A DNA stretch of 64,000 bases from Caballeronia zhejiangensis (GTDB lineage Bacteria; Pseudomonadota; Gammaproteobacteria; Burkholderiales; Burkholderiaceae): NCBI RefSeq assembly GCF_000698575.1, contig NZ_JFHD01000001.1, forward strand, positions 496,001 through 560,000. The letters are read 5' to 3'. Under the pieces are notes generated by a model, which was not told the DNA's origin, did no database searches, and was given only the letters and a program-made list of their open reading frames with translations. The translations under genes were made by a program, and so were the position numbers. Numbering within the stretch: the first letter of the stretch is position 1; every line of letters begins with the position of its first letter. This document shows, piece after piece, positions 35,036 through 44,466 of this stretch.

Positions 35036-35410
35036 ATGCCAACACTCGAAGTCTATTTGCCTCAAGGTCACGCCGACGAACGCAAGGCATCGCTCATTCA
35101 AGGGCTCACGCAAGCGACCGTCGACGCGATCGATGCGCCGGCCGAATCCGTGCGCATTCTGCTGTCGGAGTTGCCCGCATCCGACAGCGGCCTCGGCGGC
35201 AAAGTCAGCGCGGCGGGATTGCCCGTCATCATCGCGATCCTGATTGCTGGCCGCACGCAGACGCAGAAAGAAGCGCTGATCGCGCATCTGTCGGAGACCG
35301 GCGCTTCCGTGCTGAATGTGCCGTTGCAGTCCACGCGCGTGATGATCAAAGACATTCCGAATACCGATTTCGGCCTGGGCGGAAAGACCGCTCGCGCCTT
35401 GGGCCGATAA
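35036..35410 (+). CDS. Fused (double-domain) 4-oxalocrotonate tautomerase-like protein
   Basis: A 124-residue tautomerase-superfamily protein that looks like two about 62-residue 4-OT units in one chain. After Met removal it has the catalytic Pro1 (MPTLEVYLP). The second unit (from about residue 62) has an internal GLPVIIAILIAG in place of a free amino-terminal Pro, so only one active-site proline is usable. Both halves share the ESVRILLSE- / STRVMIKD-like strand, followed by DSGLGGK and DFGLGGK. Such enzymes isomerise enol/keto acids or dehalogenate. It is not a standard member of iac or ant clusters, so its place between the oxygenase and the NTF2-like gene is unusual. Confidence 0.72.
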   Translation: MPTLEVYLPQGHADERKASLIQGLTQATVDAIDAPAESVRILLSELPASDSGLGGKVSAAGLPVIIAILIAGRTQTQKEALIAHLSETGASVLNVPLQSTRVMIKDIPNTDFGLGGKTARALGR

Positions 35411-35424
35411 GAATACGTGAAGCC

Positions 35425-35940
35425 ATGACGGACAAAATCATCGAGAGCCTGCAGGCGCGCTTGCGCGTGCTCGAAGCGCAGAACGCGGTGCGCAAGACCA
35501 TCGCCCGATACATGGCGCTCTGCGATGTGCCGGCACGCGCGCTCGAAGGGGAATCGCTGACGGCACTCTTCAGCGATGACGCCGTGTGGGAAGGCATCGG
35601 TCCACAGTATGCGGACAAGTTCGGCCGCTTGGCGGGGCCGAACGCTATCGTCGCGATGCTGCAACGCTACCTGCCGCCCACGCCGCACTTCGCGACCAAC
35701 GTTCACTTCCTGACGAGCGAGCATATCGAAGTGAACGGCGATACGGCGAAGGGCCGCTGGATCATGTTGCAGGCATCCGGATATGTCGATGCACACGCCG
35801 AGCTCATCTCGGCGCGGCTCGATGTGGATTTCACTCCGTCGCCTCACGATGAAGACGTTTGGCTGATTCGCCACTTCCGCACCGAACGCCTTTTCGACGC
35901 GCCCTGGCAACTCAACCCCGCGCGAGGAGTCCGTGCATGA
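35425..35940 (+). CDS. NTF2/SnoaL-like protein (IacI-like)
   Basis: A 171-residue soluble protein of the SnoaL-like cone fold. A helical start (ESLQARLRVLEAQNAVRKTIARYMALCD) precedes the beta-sheet core with DDAVWEGIG and HFATNVHFLTSEHIEVNG. It starts at an ATG 14 bases after the tautomerase stop and overlaps the amidase gene by four bases. In iac clusters a protein of this class (IacI) lies with the amidase IacH, and both are needed late in the route to catechol; that parallel is the main reason for the assignment. Confidence 0.7.
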   Translation: MTDKIIESLQARLRVLEAQNAVRKTIARYMALCDVPARALEGESLTALFSDDAVWEGIGPQYADKFGRLAGPNAIVAMLQRYLPPTPHFATNVHFLTSEHIEVNGDTAKGRWIMLQASGYVDAHAELISARLDVDFTPSPHDEDVWLIRHFRTERLFDAPWQLNPARGVRA

Positions 35941-37079
35941 GCGCCTTTTTGCAGCAATTCGATCTCGCGACGCATGCCGCCGCCGATGCACCGACCATCG
36001 CGATCAAGGACAGTATCGACATAGCCGGCTATCCGACGACCGCGGCCAGCCGCGCACTCGCCGATGCGCCGCCCGCACCGCGCCACGCGCAAGTCGTGCA
36101 GCGGCTGCTCGATGCGGGCTGGCGCATTACAGCCAAGGCGAACATGCACGAACTGGCGTTCGGCATGACAGGCCTCAACGACTTCAGCGGCACGCCCGTC
36201 AATCCCCAAGATCCGGCGCGCATTCCCGGCGGATCGTCGAGCGGCTCGGCATCGGCGGTGGGGCTCGGGCTCGTCGATGCCGCCCTCGGCACCGATACCG
36301 GCGGCTCCGTGCGTTGCCCCGCGGCATGCTGCGGCGTGATCGGCCTGAAGCCGACTTTCGGGCGCGTGTCGCGTGAAGGTGTCGCGCCGCGCCAGACGTC
36401 GCTCGACTGTGTCGGCCCGTTTGCACGGGAGATGAACACGGTCATCGACGTAATGCTCGCAATCGATCCGTCATTTCAGGGCGGCCGTGCGCGCCGCGAC
36501 GTGACAGCGATACGCGTCGCGTTGCCCGATGTGCAAGCCGAAGGTCGGATCCGCGACGCGGTGGCGAGCGCGGTCGCGCGCAGCGGACTCGCGTCGCGCG
36601 CCGTGCAGCTCGAATCCATTCAGGATGCGTTCACGGCCGGTCTCGCCGTCATCAACGCCGAGACGTGGCGCGCGTTCGGTCATCTCGTCGGCAGCGGAAA
36701 GCTTGGCCCGGATATCCTGGCGCGGTTGAGCGCCGCCGCGAACACGCCGGTATCTGAGCTCGATGCAGCCGAGCGCATACGTCGCGACTTCACGGACGAG
36801 GTCGATCGCGTGCTGGCGGACGCCGACGTCCTCATTCTTCCGACCATGCCATCGCTGCCGATCACGATCGAGGCCGCGCGCGCGGGCACTCCGGTGATCG
36901 CAATGTCGTCGCTTATCCGGCCTTTCAACCTGAGCGGACATCCGGCGCTTACGTTACCGGTTCCGGTTGAAGGGGCCTCGCTCAAGGCGGGATTGCAGAT
37001 TGTCGGCCGCAAAGGCGATGACGAGACGGTGTGCGCGGTGGCCGCATACCTCGAAGCGATGCTCGCTCCGCATGCGTAA
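35937..37079 (+). CDS. Amidase-signature family enzyme (IacH-like)
   Basis: A 380-residue amidase, shorter than most family members (450-500). The triad is Lys24 (AIKDSIDIAG), a cis-Ser at 100-101 (GGSSSGS) and nucleophile Ser124 (DTGGSVR). The ATG at 35937 overlaps the previous stop, so it is last in the Rieske operon. It would hydrolyse an amide or lactam-derived bond in a ring-opened intermediate. IacH of indole-3-acetate clusters is the nearest known role; substrate not shown. Confidence 0.82.
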   Translation: MSAFLQQFDLATHAAADAPTIAIKDSIDIAGYPTTAASRALADAPPAPRHAQVVQRLLDAGWRITAKANMHELAFGMTGLNDFSGTPVNPQDPARIPGGSSSGSASAVGLGLVDAALGTDTGGSVRCPAACCGVIGLKPTFGRVSREGVAPRQTSLDCVGPFAREMNTVIDVMLAIDPSFQGGRARRDVTAIRVALPDVQAEGRIRDAVASAVARSGLASRAVQLESIQDAFTAGLAVINAETWRAFGHLVGSGKLGPDILARLSAAANTPVSELDAAERIRRDFTDEVDRVLADADVLILPTMPSLPITIEAARAGTPVIAMSSLIRPFNLSGHPALTLPVPVEGASLKAGLQIVGRKGDDETVCAVAAYLEAMLAPHA

Positions 37080-37102
37080 CGAGCCGACGAGCCGTGCGCC
37101 TC

Positions 37103-38677
37103 TCAACGCAAGTTCGAGTCGAGCGGCAGACGCACGGTGAAAGTCGCGCCCTGCCCGCGTCCGGCGCTCGCAACATCGACCGTTCCGCCGTGCAGGCTCA
37201 GGATGTTCTTGACGAGCCACAGTCCGAGCCCCAGGCCGCCGACGCGTCCGCTCGACTGCGGCGCGATCTGCTGAAAGCGGTCGAAGACGTCCGGCAGCGC
37301 ATCGGGTGCAATGCCGCGCCCCGTGTCCTGAACGGTCAGCACCGCCTGGCCGTCCGATGTGCTCACGGAAATGGACACGCTGCCCGCGTCCGTGAATTTC
37401 ACCGCGTTCGTGAGCAGATTCCAGACGACTTGCTCGAGGCGGCTTTCATCCGCCATGACGATGCACGGCTCGACGTGCGGCGTCTGCAATCTCAGGCCCT
37501 TGTGCTCCGCGGTCTTGCGGATGTCTTCGACGACGTTGAGCGCGAGCGCACCGATATCCACCGGCTGCAGATGAACCGAGAGCTTGCCGGTAACGACCGC
37601 GCCGCTATCGAGCAGATCGTCGACCATATGCGACAGCTGGCGGCCGTTGCGGCGGATCGCTTCGCCCGCCCGCGCGACGTGTGAAGGATCGGCGACGACC
37701 TGCAGCAGTTCCGCCCACGAGACGATCGCGTTCAAAGGCGAACGCAACTCGTGACTGACGGCCGCGATGAAATGATCCATTGTCTTGGCGAGCGCTTCGC
37801 TGCGCTCGCGCCCCGAACGTTCCTCGCCGGCCGTCGCGGACAGCTCGAGCTCACGTTCCTTGCGCGACGTGATGTCGAGCGTGAAGCCCATCACCGACTG
37901 CATGGTGCCGTCGTCCGCGAACTGCCCTGTGCCGCGAATCAGGACCCAGCGCCGGCCACGCGCTCCATCGATGCATCGTTCGCACTCGAAGCTTCGTTTG
38001 GCTTGCAGCGCCTGCCAGTGCTCCGCAACCGGATCGGGCTGCTCGATGAACAGCTTTTGCCGATCCAGCCCGGCGATGTCCGGCAAGCCGAGATCTTCGA
38101 CGCATTGTTCGCTGCAATGCACCGCGCCCGTTCCGACGTCGAGCTCCCATGCGCCCACGCCAGCGAAAGCCAACGCCCGTTCGAACCGAACGCGATGATC
38201 GTGCAGGCGCTGCTCGGCTTCTCTCGCAAGAATCTGCCGGAGCCGCGCGTGCGAGCGCAGTCGCGCTTTCTCTCGCCGTTCCGTGCGCGTCGCCAGCGTG
38301 TGCATCGTGACGTCATCGAAGCGCAGCAGGATGAGCGGCGGTTCATCGGCGGTCGCGGGAAGATGCGAGACGTGGATCTGCCAGTACCGCGACGGCTGTT
38401 CGTGCGTGGCGGCGCGATCCGGCGTGTCCAGGCTGAAAGCGGGCGAGAGGCGGCGCTGACCCGGGTGCAGATTCGCCACGAGCGCGCGGATCAGATGTTC
38501 GCATTGCCCCAAAGCCGCTTCGGTCTCGCCGAACATCGCAAGCCATGCCCGGTTCGCGAACACGACTCTCAGGCCCGGATCGAGCATGAGATACGGCTCG
38601 ATCAAGCGGTCGAAGATCGCCCGGTCGGCCGTGCCGACAGCGCTCGCTTCCGCCGAACGGGAAGTCGAGTCGGTCAT
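37103..38677 (-). CDS. PAS-domain sensor histidine kinase
   Basis: A 524-residue soluble histidine kinase. Two PAS-like domains lie at about 20-125 and 165-270. The dimerisation box has His309 in [17 protein letters not shown], and the HATPase domain has [20 protein letters not shown] and [11 protein letters not shown]. No membrane segment, so it senses a cytoplasmic signal. The frame is open upstream from a TTG, but that would overlap the response regulator at 38715; ATG 38677 leaves 37 bases. It is the last gene of the KaiC-like signalling block. Confidence 0.86.
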   Translation of the reverse strand: MTDSTSRSAEASAVGTADRAIFDRLIEPYLMLDPGLRVVFANRAWLAMFGETEAALGQCEHLIRALVANLHPGQRRLSPAFSLDTPDRAATHEQPSRYWQIHVSHLPATADEPPLILLRFDDVTMHTLATRTERREKARLRSHARLRQILAREAEQRLHDHRVRFERALAFAGVGAWELDVGTGAVHCSEQCVEDLGLPDIAGLDRQKLFIEQPDPVAEHWQALQAKRSFECERCIDGARGRRWVLIRGTGQFADDGTMQSVMGFTLDITSRKERELELSATAGEERSGRERSEALAKTMDHFIAAVSHELRSPLNAIVSWAELLQVVADPSHVARAGEAIRRNGRQLSHMVDDLLDSGAVVTGKLSVHLQPVDIGALALNVVEDIRKTAEHKGLRLQTPHVEPCIVMADESRLEQVVWNLLTNAVKFTDAGSVSISVSTSDGQAVLTVQDTGRGIAPDALPDVFDRFQQIAPQSSGRVGGLGLGLWLVKNILSLHGGTVDVASAGRGQGATFTVRLPLDSNLR

Positions 38678-38714
38678 CGGAAGAGCCGTGGTGATGTTGC
38701 CAGAGGACGCTTCG

Positions 38715-39095
38715 TCACGATCGATCCTCTCCTTGTCCAAATCCCTGCGTGAGTTCGGCAACGGTCTTCAGGAACTGGTCCATCGAGGCCGGTTTTCTGA
38801 GCAAGGCGTTCCAGAGAACGATGCCGCTTGGCCGAGCCACATGGGCGGACGTATGCAGCACGATGGGAATCGCCGCCCATTCCGGCCGCTCGCGAACGGC
38901 CCGGCACAATGCCTCTCCGTCCATGCCGGGCATCATCAGGTCTGTGATGAGCAGGTCGGGCACCGAGCGTTGCATCGCGGCAATGGCCTCTCGTCCATCG
39001 CGCGCGCGCTCCACCTCGTAGCCGGAATATTCGAGCGCGAAGCTCCACGCTTCGAGCAGATCAGGTTCGTCATCAACGAGAAGGACACGCGTCAT
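38715..39095 (-). CDS. Single-domain response regulator
   Basis: A 126-residue CheY-like receiver with no output domain. VLLVDDEPD gives the acidic pair, LLITDLMMPGMDG the phospho-acceptor Asp (about residue 51), and LLRKPAS the conserved Lys. ATG at 39095 chosen because the family begins at MTRVLLVDD. It lies between another receiver and the PAS kinase on the same strand, so it is a likely phosphorelay partner of the kinases here. Confidence 0.85.
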   Translation of the reverse strand: MTRVLLVDDEPDLLEAWSFALEYSGYEVERARDGREAIAAMQRSVPDLLITDLMMPGMDGEALCRAVRERPEWAAIPIVLHTSAHVARPSGIVLWNALLRKPASMDQFLKTVAELTQGFGQGEDRS

Positions 39096-39176
39096 GGACC
39101 GCTCACAGCCATACAAAAACGGTTGGAATCCCGGCGCGGGACTGAGTCAAATCCTCAGTATCCTGCTTGTTCGTCA

Positions 39177-39563
39177 CTACGGCTGGCCGCGCAATCCGGC
39201 GCCGCCTCTTTCAACATGCAATGTCACCAGTTCGATCAGACGATACGGCGGATAAGGCTTTTGCAGTATTGCCGCGAACAACGCCCGATCGGCCGGATCG
39301 ATCGCGTGCGGGGCGGCGCTGCACAGGACGATCGGAATCCGCCGGAAGTCATCGTCGCCGCTGAGCGCTCGCGCAAGGTCCACGCCTGAACTGACGGGCA
39401 TCATGAAATCCGTCACCACGAGCGACGGTCTGATGCGCTGGATCGTCTGCAACCCGTCCGCGCCGTTCGAAGCAGCATGCACGACGTGCCCCAAGTCCTG
39501 CAGCAGGAACTTCAGGAAATCGGTAACGAGAGGTTCATCGTCCACGACGACAAGATTAGCCAT
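39177..39563 (-). CDS. Single-domain response regulator
   Basis: A 128-residue receiver. It begins MANLVVVDDEPLV, has the phospho-acceptor in LVVTDFMMPVSSG, and ILQKPYPP as the Lys motif. No output domain. It starts 13 bases after the KaiC-like ATPase stop, which suggests direct coupling to that gene. Divergent from the second receiver at 38715 in the alpha4-beta5 face, so it probably docks to a different partner. Confidence 0.85.
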   Translation of the reverse strand: MANLVVVDDEPLVTDFLKFLLQDLGHVVHAASNGADGLQTIQRIRPSLVVTDFMMPVSSGVDLARALSGDDDFRRIPIVLCSAAPHAIDPADRALFAAILQKPYPPYRLIELVTLHVERGGAGLRGQP

Positions 39564-39576
39564 GCGCGCAGCCTGG

Positions 39577-41016
39577 CTATCGTCCGCTCGCGTCGTCGCC
39601 CATTGCGCCTCGCGCCGTGGACATCGTTCCCGTGACGTGCAGCCCATCGCCGAGTCCGGAAATCTGCACTTCCGCGGTCGATGTATCGAAGAGGCTGTCG
39701 CGCACCTTGAGCACCGTGATGCTGCGTCGCAAAGGACCACCCGCCGCCTGATGGCGCATCTCGATCACATTGTCGATCTGCGACAGGATTTCCGGCGATG
39801 GATTGGTGCGCCACGGCCCCGACAGTTCCTTCGTTTCCCAGGTGCACACCGTCGTCACGCCGATCGCGCGCAGTTCGTTGCTCAACGCGGCGAAGAATTC
39901 GACCATGCGATGCGGATCGACGGTCGCGCGTTCGAAACCGGCGAGGCCGTCGATGAACAGACGTTCTGCGCGCGTCGTGCGAACCGCGTCGAGCAGCTCG
40001 TAGGCGAGCTTGTCGAGAAGATTTTCGGTGAGCGGGCGCCACAACATGCACAGCGCCTTCTTTTCGACGAGCGTTTGCAGATCGAGACCCAGTGCCTTCG
40101 CTTTCGCGTACAGCCGCTCCGGCGTTTCATAGAAACCGAAATGCACGGCAGGCCGCTCGACGGTCGCGCAGTTGAGATAGCCGATTCCGAAGGTCGTCTT
40201 GCCGCTGCCGGCTGGCCCCACCACGACGGACATCGAGGCGGCAGGCAAACCGCCGCCGAGCCGTTCGTCGAGCCCGCCCGTACCCGTGGCGACCTTCGTC
40301 AACCCGACGGTCTCTTGCGTGGACGGTCGAGCGAGAGCGGCTTCGAGGCGAGGGAATACGGCGATGCCGCGCTCCGAAATTTCATAGAGATGCAAGCCGC
40401 TCAGCGCACGGCTGCCGCGCGATTTCGCAACGCGAATGTGCCGTACGGTGCGCGACCCGAACAGGTTCTCCTCGAGGTGCAGCACGCCATCGACCATCGT
40501 GTGTTCGGGACTGGATTCGTCGATCCGGGCACTGGTCAGGAAGAGAACCGTGCAACCGGTGAACGCAGCATGACCTTGCAATTCCGCGACGAAGGTCTTG
40601 ATGTCCAGATTGGTTTCGCTGCTTTCGCGGGCATTGAGCAATCCGTCGAGCACGAGAATGCTGGCCTGCGTGCGCGCGAGCTCGGAGCGCAGCAATGCGA
40701 CCAGCGCATCGAGTCCCTTCTCGCGAAGCGTGCGAAAAAGACTGAGGTAAGTCAGATCCTTGCCGAGGCGGCTTGCATCGTAGAAACTCAGCGCCGATAG
40801 CGACTGGAACAGCCGGTCGTGCGATTCCGCGAGCAGCGTGATGTAGAGAACCTTGTGTCCCTGACGGGCTTGCGCAAAGGCAATCTGATTGGCGAGGATG
40901 GTTTTTCCCGCTCCCGGCCGTCCCTGCACGATATAAGACGAGCCCGCTATCAGTCCGCCGTCGCAGATATCGTCAAGTCCCGGAACTTCGCTGCGTAGCC
41001 GCGCGAGTTTGTCCAT
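39577..41016 (-). CDS. KaiC-like double-domain ATPase
   Basis: A 479-residue RecA-fold protein with two KaiC domains. P-loops are GRPGAGKT (32-39) and GPAGSGKT (267-274); Walker B-like strands are ILVLDG (120-125) and RLFIDGL in the second half. The second domain has HFGFYETPERL where cyanobacterial KaiC carries its catalytic Glu pair. Length is a little under cyanobacterial KaiC (519). No KaiA or KaiB gene is near. In such bacterial homologues the role is signalling by ATP-driven hexamers; the target is unknown. It starts a minus-strand unit that includes two receivers and a PAS kinase. Confidence 0.85.
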   Translation of the reverse strand: MDKLARLRSEVPGLDDICDGGLIAGSSYIVQGRPGAGKTILANQIAFAQARQGHKVLYITLLAESHDRLFQSLSALSFYDASRLGKDLTYLSLFRTLREKGLDALVALLRSELARTQASILVLDGLLNARESSETNLDIKTFVAELQGHAAFTGCTVLFLTSARIDESSPEHTMVDGVLHLEENLFGSRTVRHIRVAKSRGSRALSGLHLYEISERGIAVFPRLEAALARPSTQETVGLTKVATGTGGLDERLGGGLPAASMSVVVGPAGSGKTTFGIGYLNCATVERPAVHFGFYETPERLYAKAKALGLDLQTLVEKKALCMLWRPLTENLLDKLAYELLDAVRTTRAERLFIDGLAGFERATVDPHRMVEFFAALSNELRAIGVTTVCTWETKELSGPWRTNPSPEILSQIDNVIEMRHQAAGGPLRRSITVLKVRDSLFDTSTAEVQISGLGDGLHVTGTMSTARGAMGDDASGR

Positions 41017-41184
41017 TGCGTCGATCCATTATGTTGGGTGGCAAGCCGGGCATCGCTACCCATTTGCCGCCGCCGTTCCGTACCTGTCGGTTCCGATCCC
41101 GCCACTTCAGGTCGGCAGTGTACTCGAAATGACAGGGCAAGACGACGCTCCGGACTTCCCGTCTCGCAGGCGACGTCGAGCGCG

Positions 41185-42855
41185 TCAGTCTTCTGCGTCG
41201 ATCATGTCGTTGATTTTCAGCACGAGCTCTTCGATCGCAAACGGCTTCGTCAGCAGGTGCGCGCCCTCTTCGACCCTGCCGTTGCCGAACACCGATTTCT
41301 CCGCATATCCCGTCATGAAAAGGACCGGCAAGGCAGGTCGCCTGAACCGCGCCCGGTCCACCATCTCCTTCCCGTTCATGCCCGGCATGCCGATGTCGCT
41401 GACCAGGATGTCGATCTCCGCGTTCGAATTGAGGATGTCGAGCCCGGACGGACCGTCGCTGGCTTCGATGACATTGAAACCCGCATCCTTCAGCACTTCG
41501 GTGCAGCCCAGGCGAATATCGGCTTCGTCATCGACGACGAGCACCGTGCGCTGCTTCCCGACAGCAGGCAGGACGATCGTCGCCGGCAAATCTTCGGCTT
41601 CCGGTGTCGAATCCGTCAGTCGCGGCAGATAGATGCTCACCGTCGTGCCCTTGCCGACCTGCGACTCGATCGACACTTTGCCCCCCGACTGACGCGAAAA
41701 TCCGTACACCATGGACAAGCCCAGGCCCGTGCCCTGCCCCAAGGGCTTCGTGGTGAAGAACGGATCGAACGCCTTGTCGATGATTTCCGCTGCCATGCCG
41801 TATCCCGTGTCGGCGACCGCGATCACGACGTAATCGCCATCGCTCAAACCGTGCAGGCGCGCAAGGCGTCCCTTGAAGGAGACGTTGTTCGTGCGGATCG
41901 TCAGCGTGCCGCCCGCGGGCATGGCGTCGCGTGCGTTGATGCACAGGTTGAGCACGGCGTTCTCCAGTTGCACCGGGTCGCTCAACGTCGTGTGGAGGGT
42001 TTCTTCGAGCCGCGCATTCACTTCGACGGACGGTCCCAAGGTGCGCCTTATCAGATCGAGCATGCCGTCGATCAGGCGGTTCGGCGAGATCGCCTTGGGG
42101 TCGAGCGTTTGTCTGCGTGCGAAGGCAAGCAGCCGATGCGTCAGCGCGCCGGCTCGCTGCGTCGCATCGTGCGCGCTTTGGACGAAGCGTTCGATGTCGG
42201 CGAAACGGCCCTGGCGCATGCGCAGCTTGGTCAACTCCATGTTGGTGTTGATGACCTGCAGCAGGTTGTTGAAGTCGTGCGCGATGCCGCCCGTGAGCTG
42301 ACCGATCGCCTCCATCTTTTGTGCTTGCCGAAGCGTTTCTTCGGCCGTCATCAGCTCTTCGGTGCGCTCGGCGACCCGCCGTTCCAGAAGCTGCGCGGCG
42401 TCCTTGAGCTCGTCGAGATGCCGTTTCGTCTGAAGCTGCCGTGCGCGCGCGCGAATCAGACCGCGCGCCACGCTTTGAAGCACTTCCGCGGTCAACGGTC
42501 GTGCGAGCAACGTGACATTGCCGAGCGCTTCGAAGAGACGCCAGCGTTGCACCGTGCTCGGACGATCGCCCGGCACGGTCAGAATGCAGATAGGAATGTC
42601 CGACCACGGCGGCTGTTTTTCGAGGCAGTCGGCAAAATCGCCCGACGGCGCCAGCTCGGAAAGCGACTCTTCGGTCAACAGCAGCCCCGCGATGCTCATG
42701 CCGTCGTTTTGCCGAAGCTGTTTGCAGATATCGGCCAATGTGCCGATTTCGAGCGCATCGATGCCGCCGGCGCGCAGCGTCTCGACGATGATCCGCGCAT
42801 CCTGTCCGACCGGCGCGAGCACCTGCACCGTCGTCGGCGCTTCGTCACGCATCAT
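41185..42855 (-). CDS. Hybrid histidine kinase with an N-terminal pseudo-receiver
   Basis: A 556-residue soluble kinase. Residues 9-130 resemble a receiver domain, but the phospho-acceptor position reads LLLTEES, with no Asp. A coiled coil (about 135-180) leads to the kinase box with His193 in GGIAHDFNN and an HATPase domain (DTGYGMA, GLGLSMVYGF). A C-terminal true receiver has Asp487 (LVSDIGMPGMNG) and Lys in LLTKPFA. Its ATG overlaps the stop of the KaiC-like gene at 42852 by four bases, so it is translated with that ATPase and is its most likely partner. Confidence 0.87.
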   Translation of the reverse strand: MMRDEAPTTVQVLAPVGQDARIIVETLRAGGIDALEIGTLADICKQLRQNDGMSIAGLLLTEESLSELAPSGDFADCLEKQPPWSDIPICILTVPGDRPSTVQRWRLFEALGNVTLLARPLTAEVLQSVARGLIRARARQLQTKRHLDELKDAAQLLERRVAERTEELMTAEETLRQAQKMEAIGQLTGGIAHDFNNLLQVINTNMELTKLRMRQGRFADIERFVQSAHDATQRAGALTHRLLAFARRQTLDPKAISPNRLIDGMLDLIRRTLGPSVEVNARLEETLHTTLSDPVQLENAVLNLCINARDAMPAGGTLTIRTNNVSFKGRLARLHGLSDGDYVVIAVADTGYGMAAEIIDKAFDPFFTTKPLGQGTGLGLSMVYGFSRQSGGKVSIESQVGKGTTVSIYLPRLTDSTPEAEDLPATIVLPAVGKQRTVLVVDDEADIRLGCTEVLKDAGFNVIEASDGPSGLDILNSNAEIDILVSDIGMPGMNGKEMVDRARFRRPALPVLFMTGYAEKSVFGNGRVEEGAHLLTKPFAIEELVLKINDMIDAED

Positions 42856-44351
42856 GACGCGTCAGCCGGTTGGTCGCCCTCGCCGATCAATTCTTCGCGG
42901 GCGCCTTCGTAGGTCGGAACGCCGGTGAAAATGCCGCGCAAGGTTTCGAGCGGTGGCCCGACTTCCACGCCAATCGACGAAAGCTGATATTCGTGGATCG
43001 CGTTGTCGTGCAGGCCCGTTCGCTGTTTGATGACCGAAAGTGCGCGCCGCAAACGGCCCGCGGCTTCGAAAAAGCGCAGAAGCAACACGGTGTCGCTGAG
43101 GAAACTGAGGTCGATCGGGTTCTGGACATCGCCGACCACGCCCTGTTGAGCGAGCACGATGATCGTCACGACGCCGCGCCGATTCAGATAGGTGAGCAAC
43201 TCATGCAGATGCAGCACGAGCGAACGCTCTTCCGGCATCGTGCTCAGATACGAATTGATGCTATCGATGACGACCACGCGAGCGTTGCGGTCTTCGACAT
43301 CGCGGCGCACGGCCCACACGAACTCGCCCGGCGAGAGGCGCGACGGGTTCATCCGCCGCCATGAGAATCGCTCGCTCGCCATGGCCTCGTCCGCGCTCAG
43401 GCCCAGGCTGTGGCCGCGTCGCAGGAATGTCTCGTAGGTCTCATCGAACGAGAAGTAGGACGCAAACTCGCCGTTGTTCGCGCTCGACAGCGCATAGCTC
43501 AAGGCGATCGACGATTTTCCCGCACCCGATGGACCGATCATCATCGTGGTCGTCCCGCGATCGAGTCCGTGGCCGAGAATGCGATCGAGGTCCGCGAAGC
43601 CGCTTTCGAGCGGCGCTCCGCCGGGAAGACTCGCATGTTCGTCGGCGATCAGGCTAGGAAACACGAGCACTTCTCCCGGCACGAGCATGTAGTCATGCCA
43701 TCCGCTCTGGAAGTTCATGCCGCGCATTTTTGCGACCCGCAGCCGCCTGCGCGCGGCGCCGTAGTCGCGCTCGATCAATTGGAGCGTGATGACGCCGTGG
43801 ACAAAACTATGAAGTTCTCCGTCCTCTCCGCTCAGAAGGTCGTCGAGAAGGATGGCGGTGACCTCCCTTCCCTGCATGAAGCGCTTGAGTTCGAGCATCT
43901 GCCGCCGGTAGGCGAGCTTGTTTTGCGCGAGCATGTGCAACTCCGACACGCTGTCGATGACGACCCTCTCGGCGCCTGTCTCCTCCACGCGGCGGATGAT
44001 CCGTTCGATGGTCCTGTCGAACTCGACCTCCGACGGAAAGAGCACCGTTTGCTGACGCGATGCGTTGGCCTCGTCCGGTATCAGTTCGAAGATATCGATA
44101 CCGGACATGTCCCAGCCGTGCGTGGCTGCCGCGCTTCGAAGCTCCTGCTCCGACTCCGAAAAGGTGACATACAGGCACTTCGCAGCTTTCTCGACGCCCG
44201 CAATGAGGAAGCGCATGCCGATCGTGGTTTTTCCAGTGCCGGGCGCCCCTTCGACGAGATGCAGCCGATGCGTCGGCAGCCCGCCGCGCAGAACGACATC
44301 GAGTTCGGGGATTCCTGTCTTCGTGAGCGGCAGTGGAACGATCTCTGGCAT
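42852..44351 (-). CDS. KaiC-like double-domain ATPase (first of the block)
   Basis: A 499-residue protein with two KaiC domains. P-loops are GAPGTGKT (35-42) and GPSGAGKS (273-280); Walker B strands are RVVIDSVSEL (129-138) and RVVVIDSINSYL. RVAKMRG (206-211) matches the loop at the end of the first domain in KaiC. The first-domain Glu pair region reads VTFSESEQE, the second FSFDETYET. It is the first gene of the KaiC/kinase block and overlaps the hybrid kinase gene. An AGGAGG lies 25 bases ahead of the ATG (44377-44383), too far for normal use. No KaiB seen. Confidence 0.86.
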   Translation of the reverse strand: MPEIVPLPLTKTGIPELDVVLRGGLPTHRLHLVEGAPGTGKTTIGMRFLIAGVEKAAKCLYVTFSESEQELRSAAATHGWDMSGIDIFELIPDEANASRQQTVLFPSEVEFDRTIERIIRRVEETGAERVVIDSVSELHMLAQNKLAYRRQMLELKRFMQGREVTAILLDDLLSGEDGELHSFVHGVITLQLIERDYGAARRRLRVAKMRGMNFQSGWHDYMLVPGEVLVFPSLIADEHASLPGGAPLESGFADLDRILGHGLDRGTTTMMIGPSGAGKSSIALSYALSSANNGEFASYFSFDETYETFLRRGHSLGLSADEAMASERFSWRRMNPSRLSPGEFVWAVRRDVEDRNARVVVIDSINSYLSTMPEERSLVLHLHELLTYLNRRGVVTIIVLAQQGVVGDVQNPIDLSFLSDTVLLLRFFEAAGRLRRALSVIKQRTGLHDNAIHEYQLSSIGVEVGPPLETLRGIFTGVPTYEGAREELIGEGDQPADAS

Positions 44352-44466
44352 AACCGACCTTTGAGTGGTGTTTTTTACCTCCTAGCAATTTTTCGGCCTT
44401 GAAGAGTTTGGTCGCCAAGTCAGCTTGCTTTGCGAAAAGCACGGCTGAAACGGCAATTTCGCGCGC

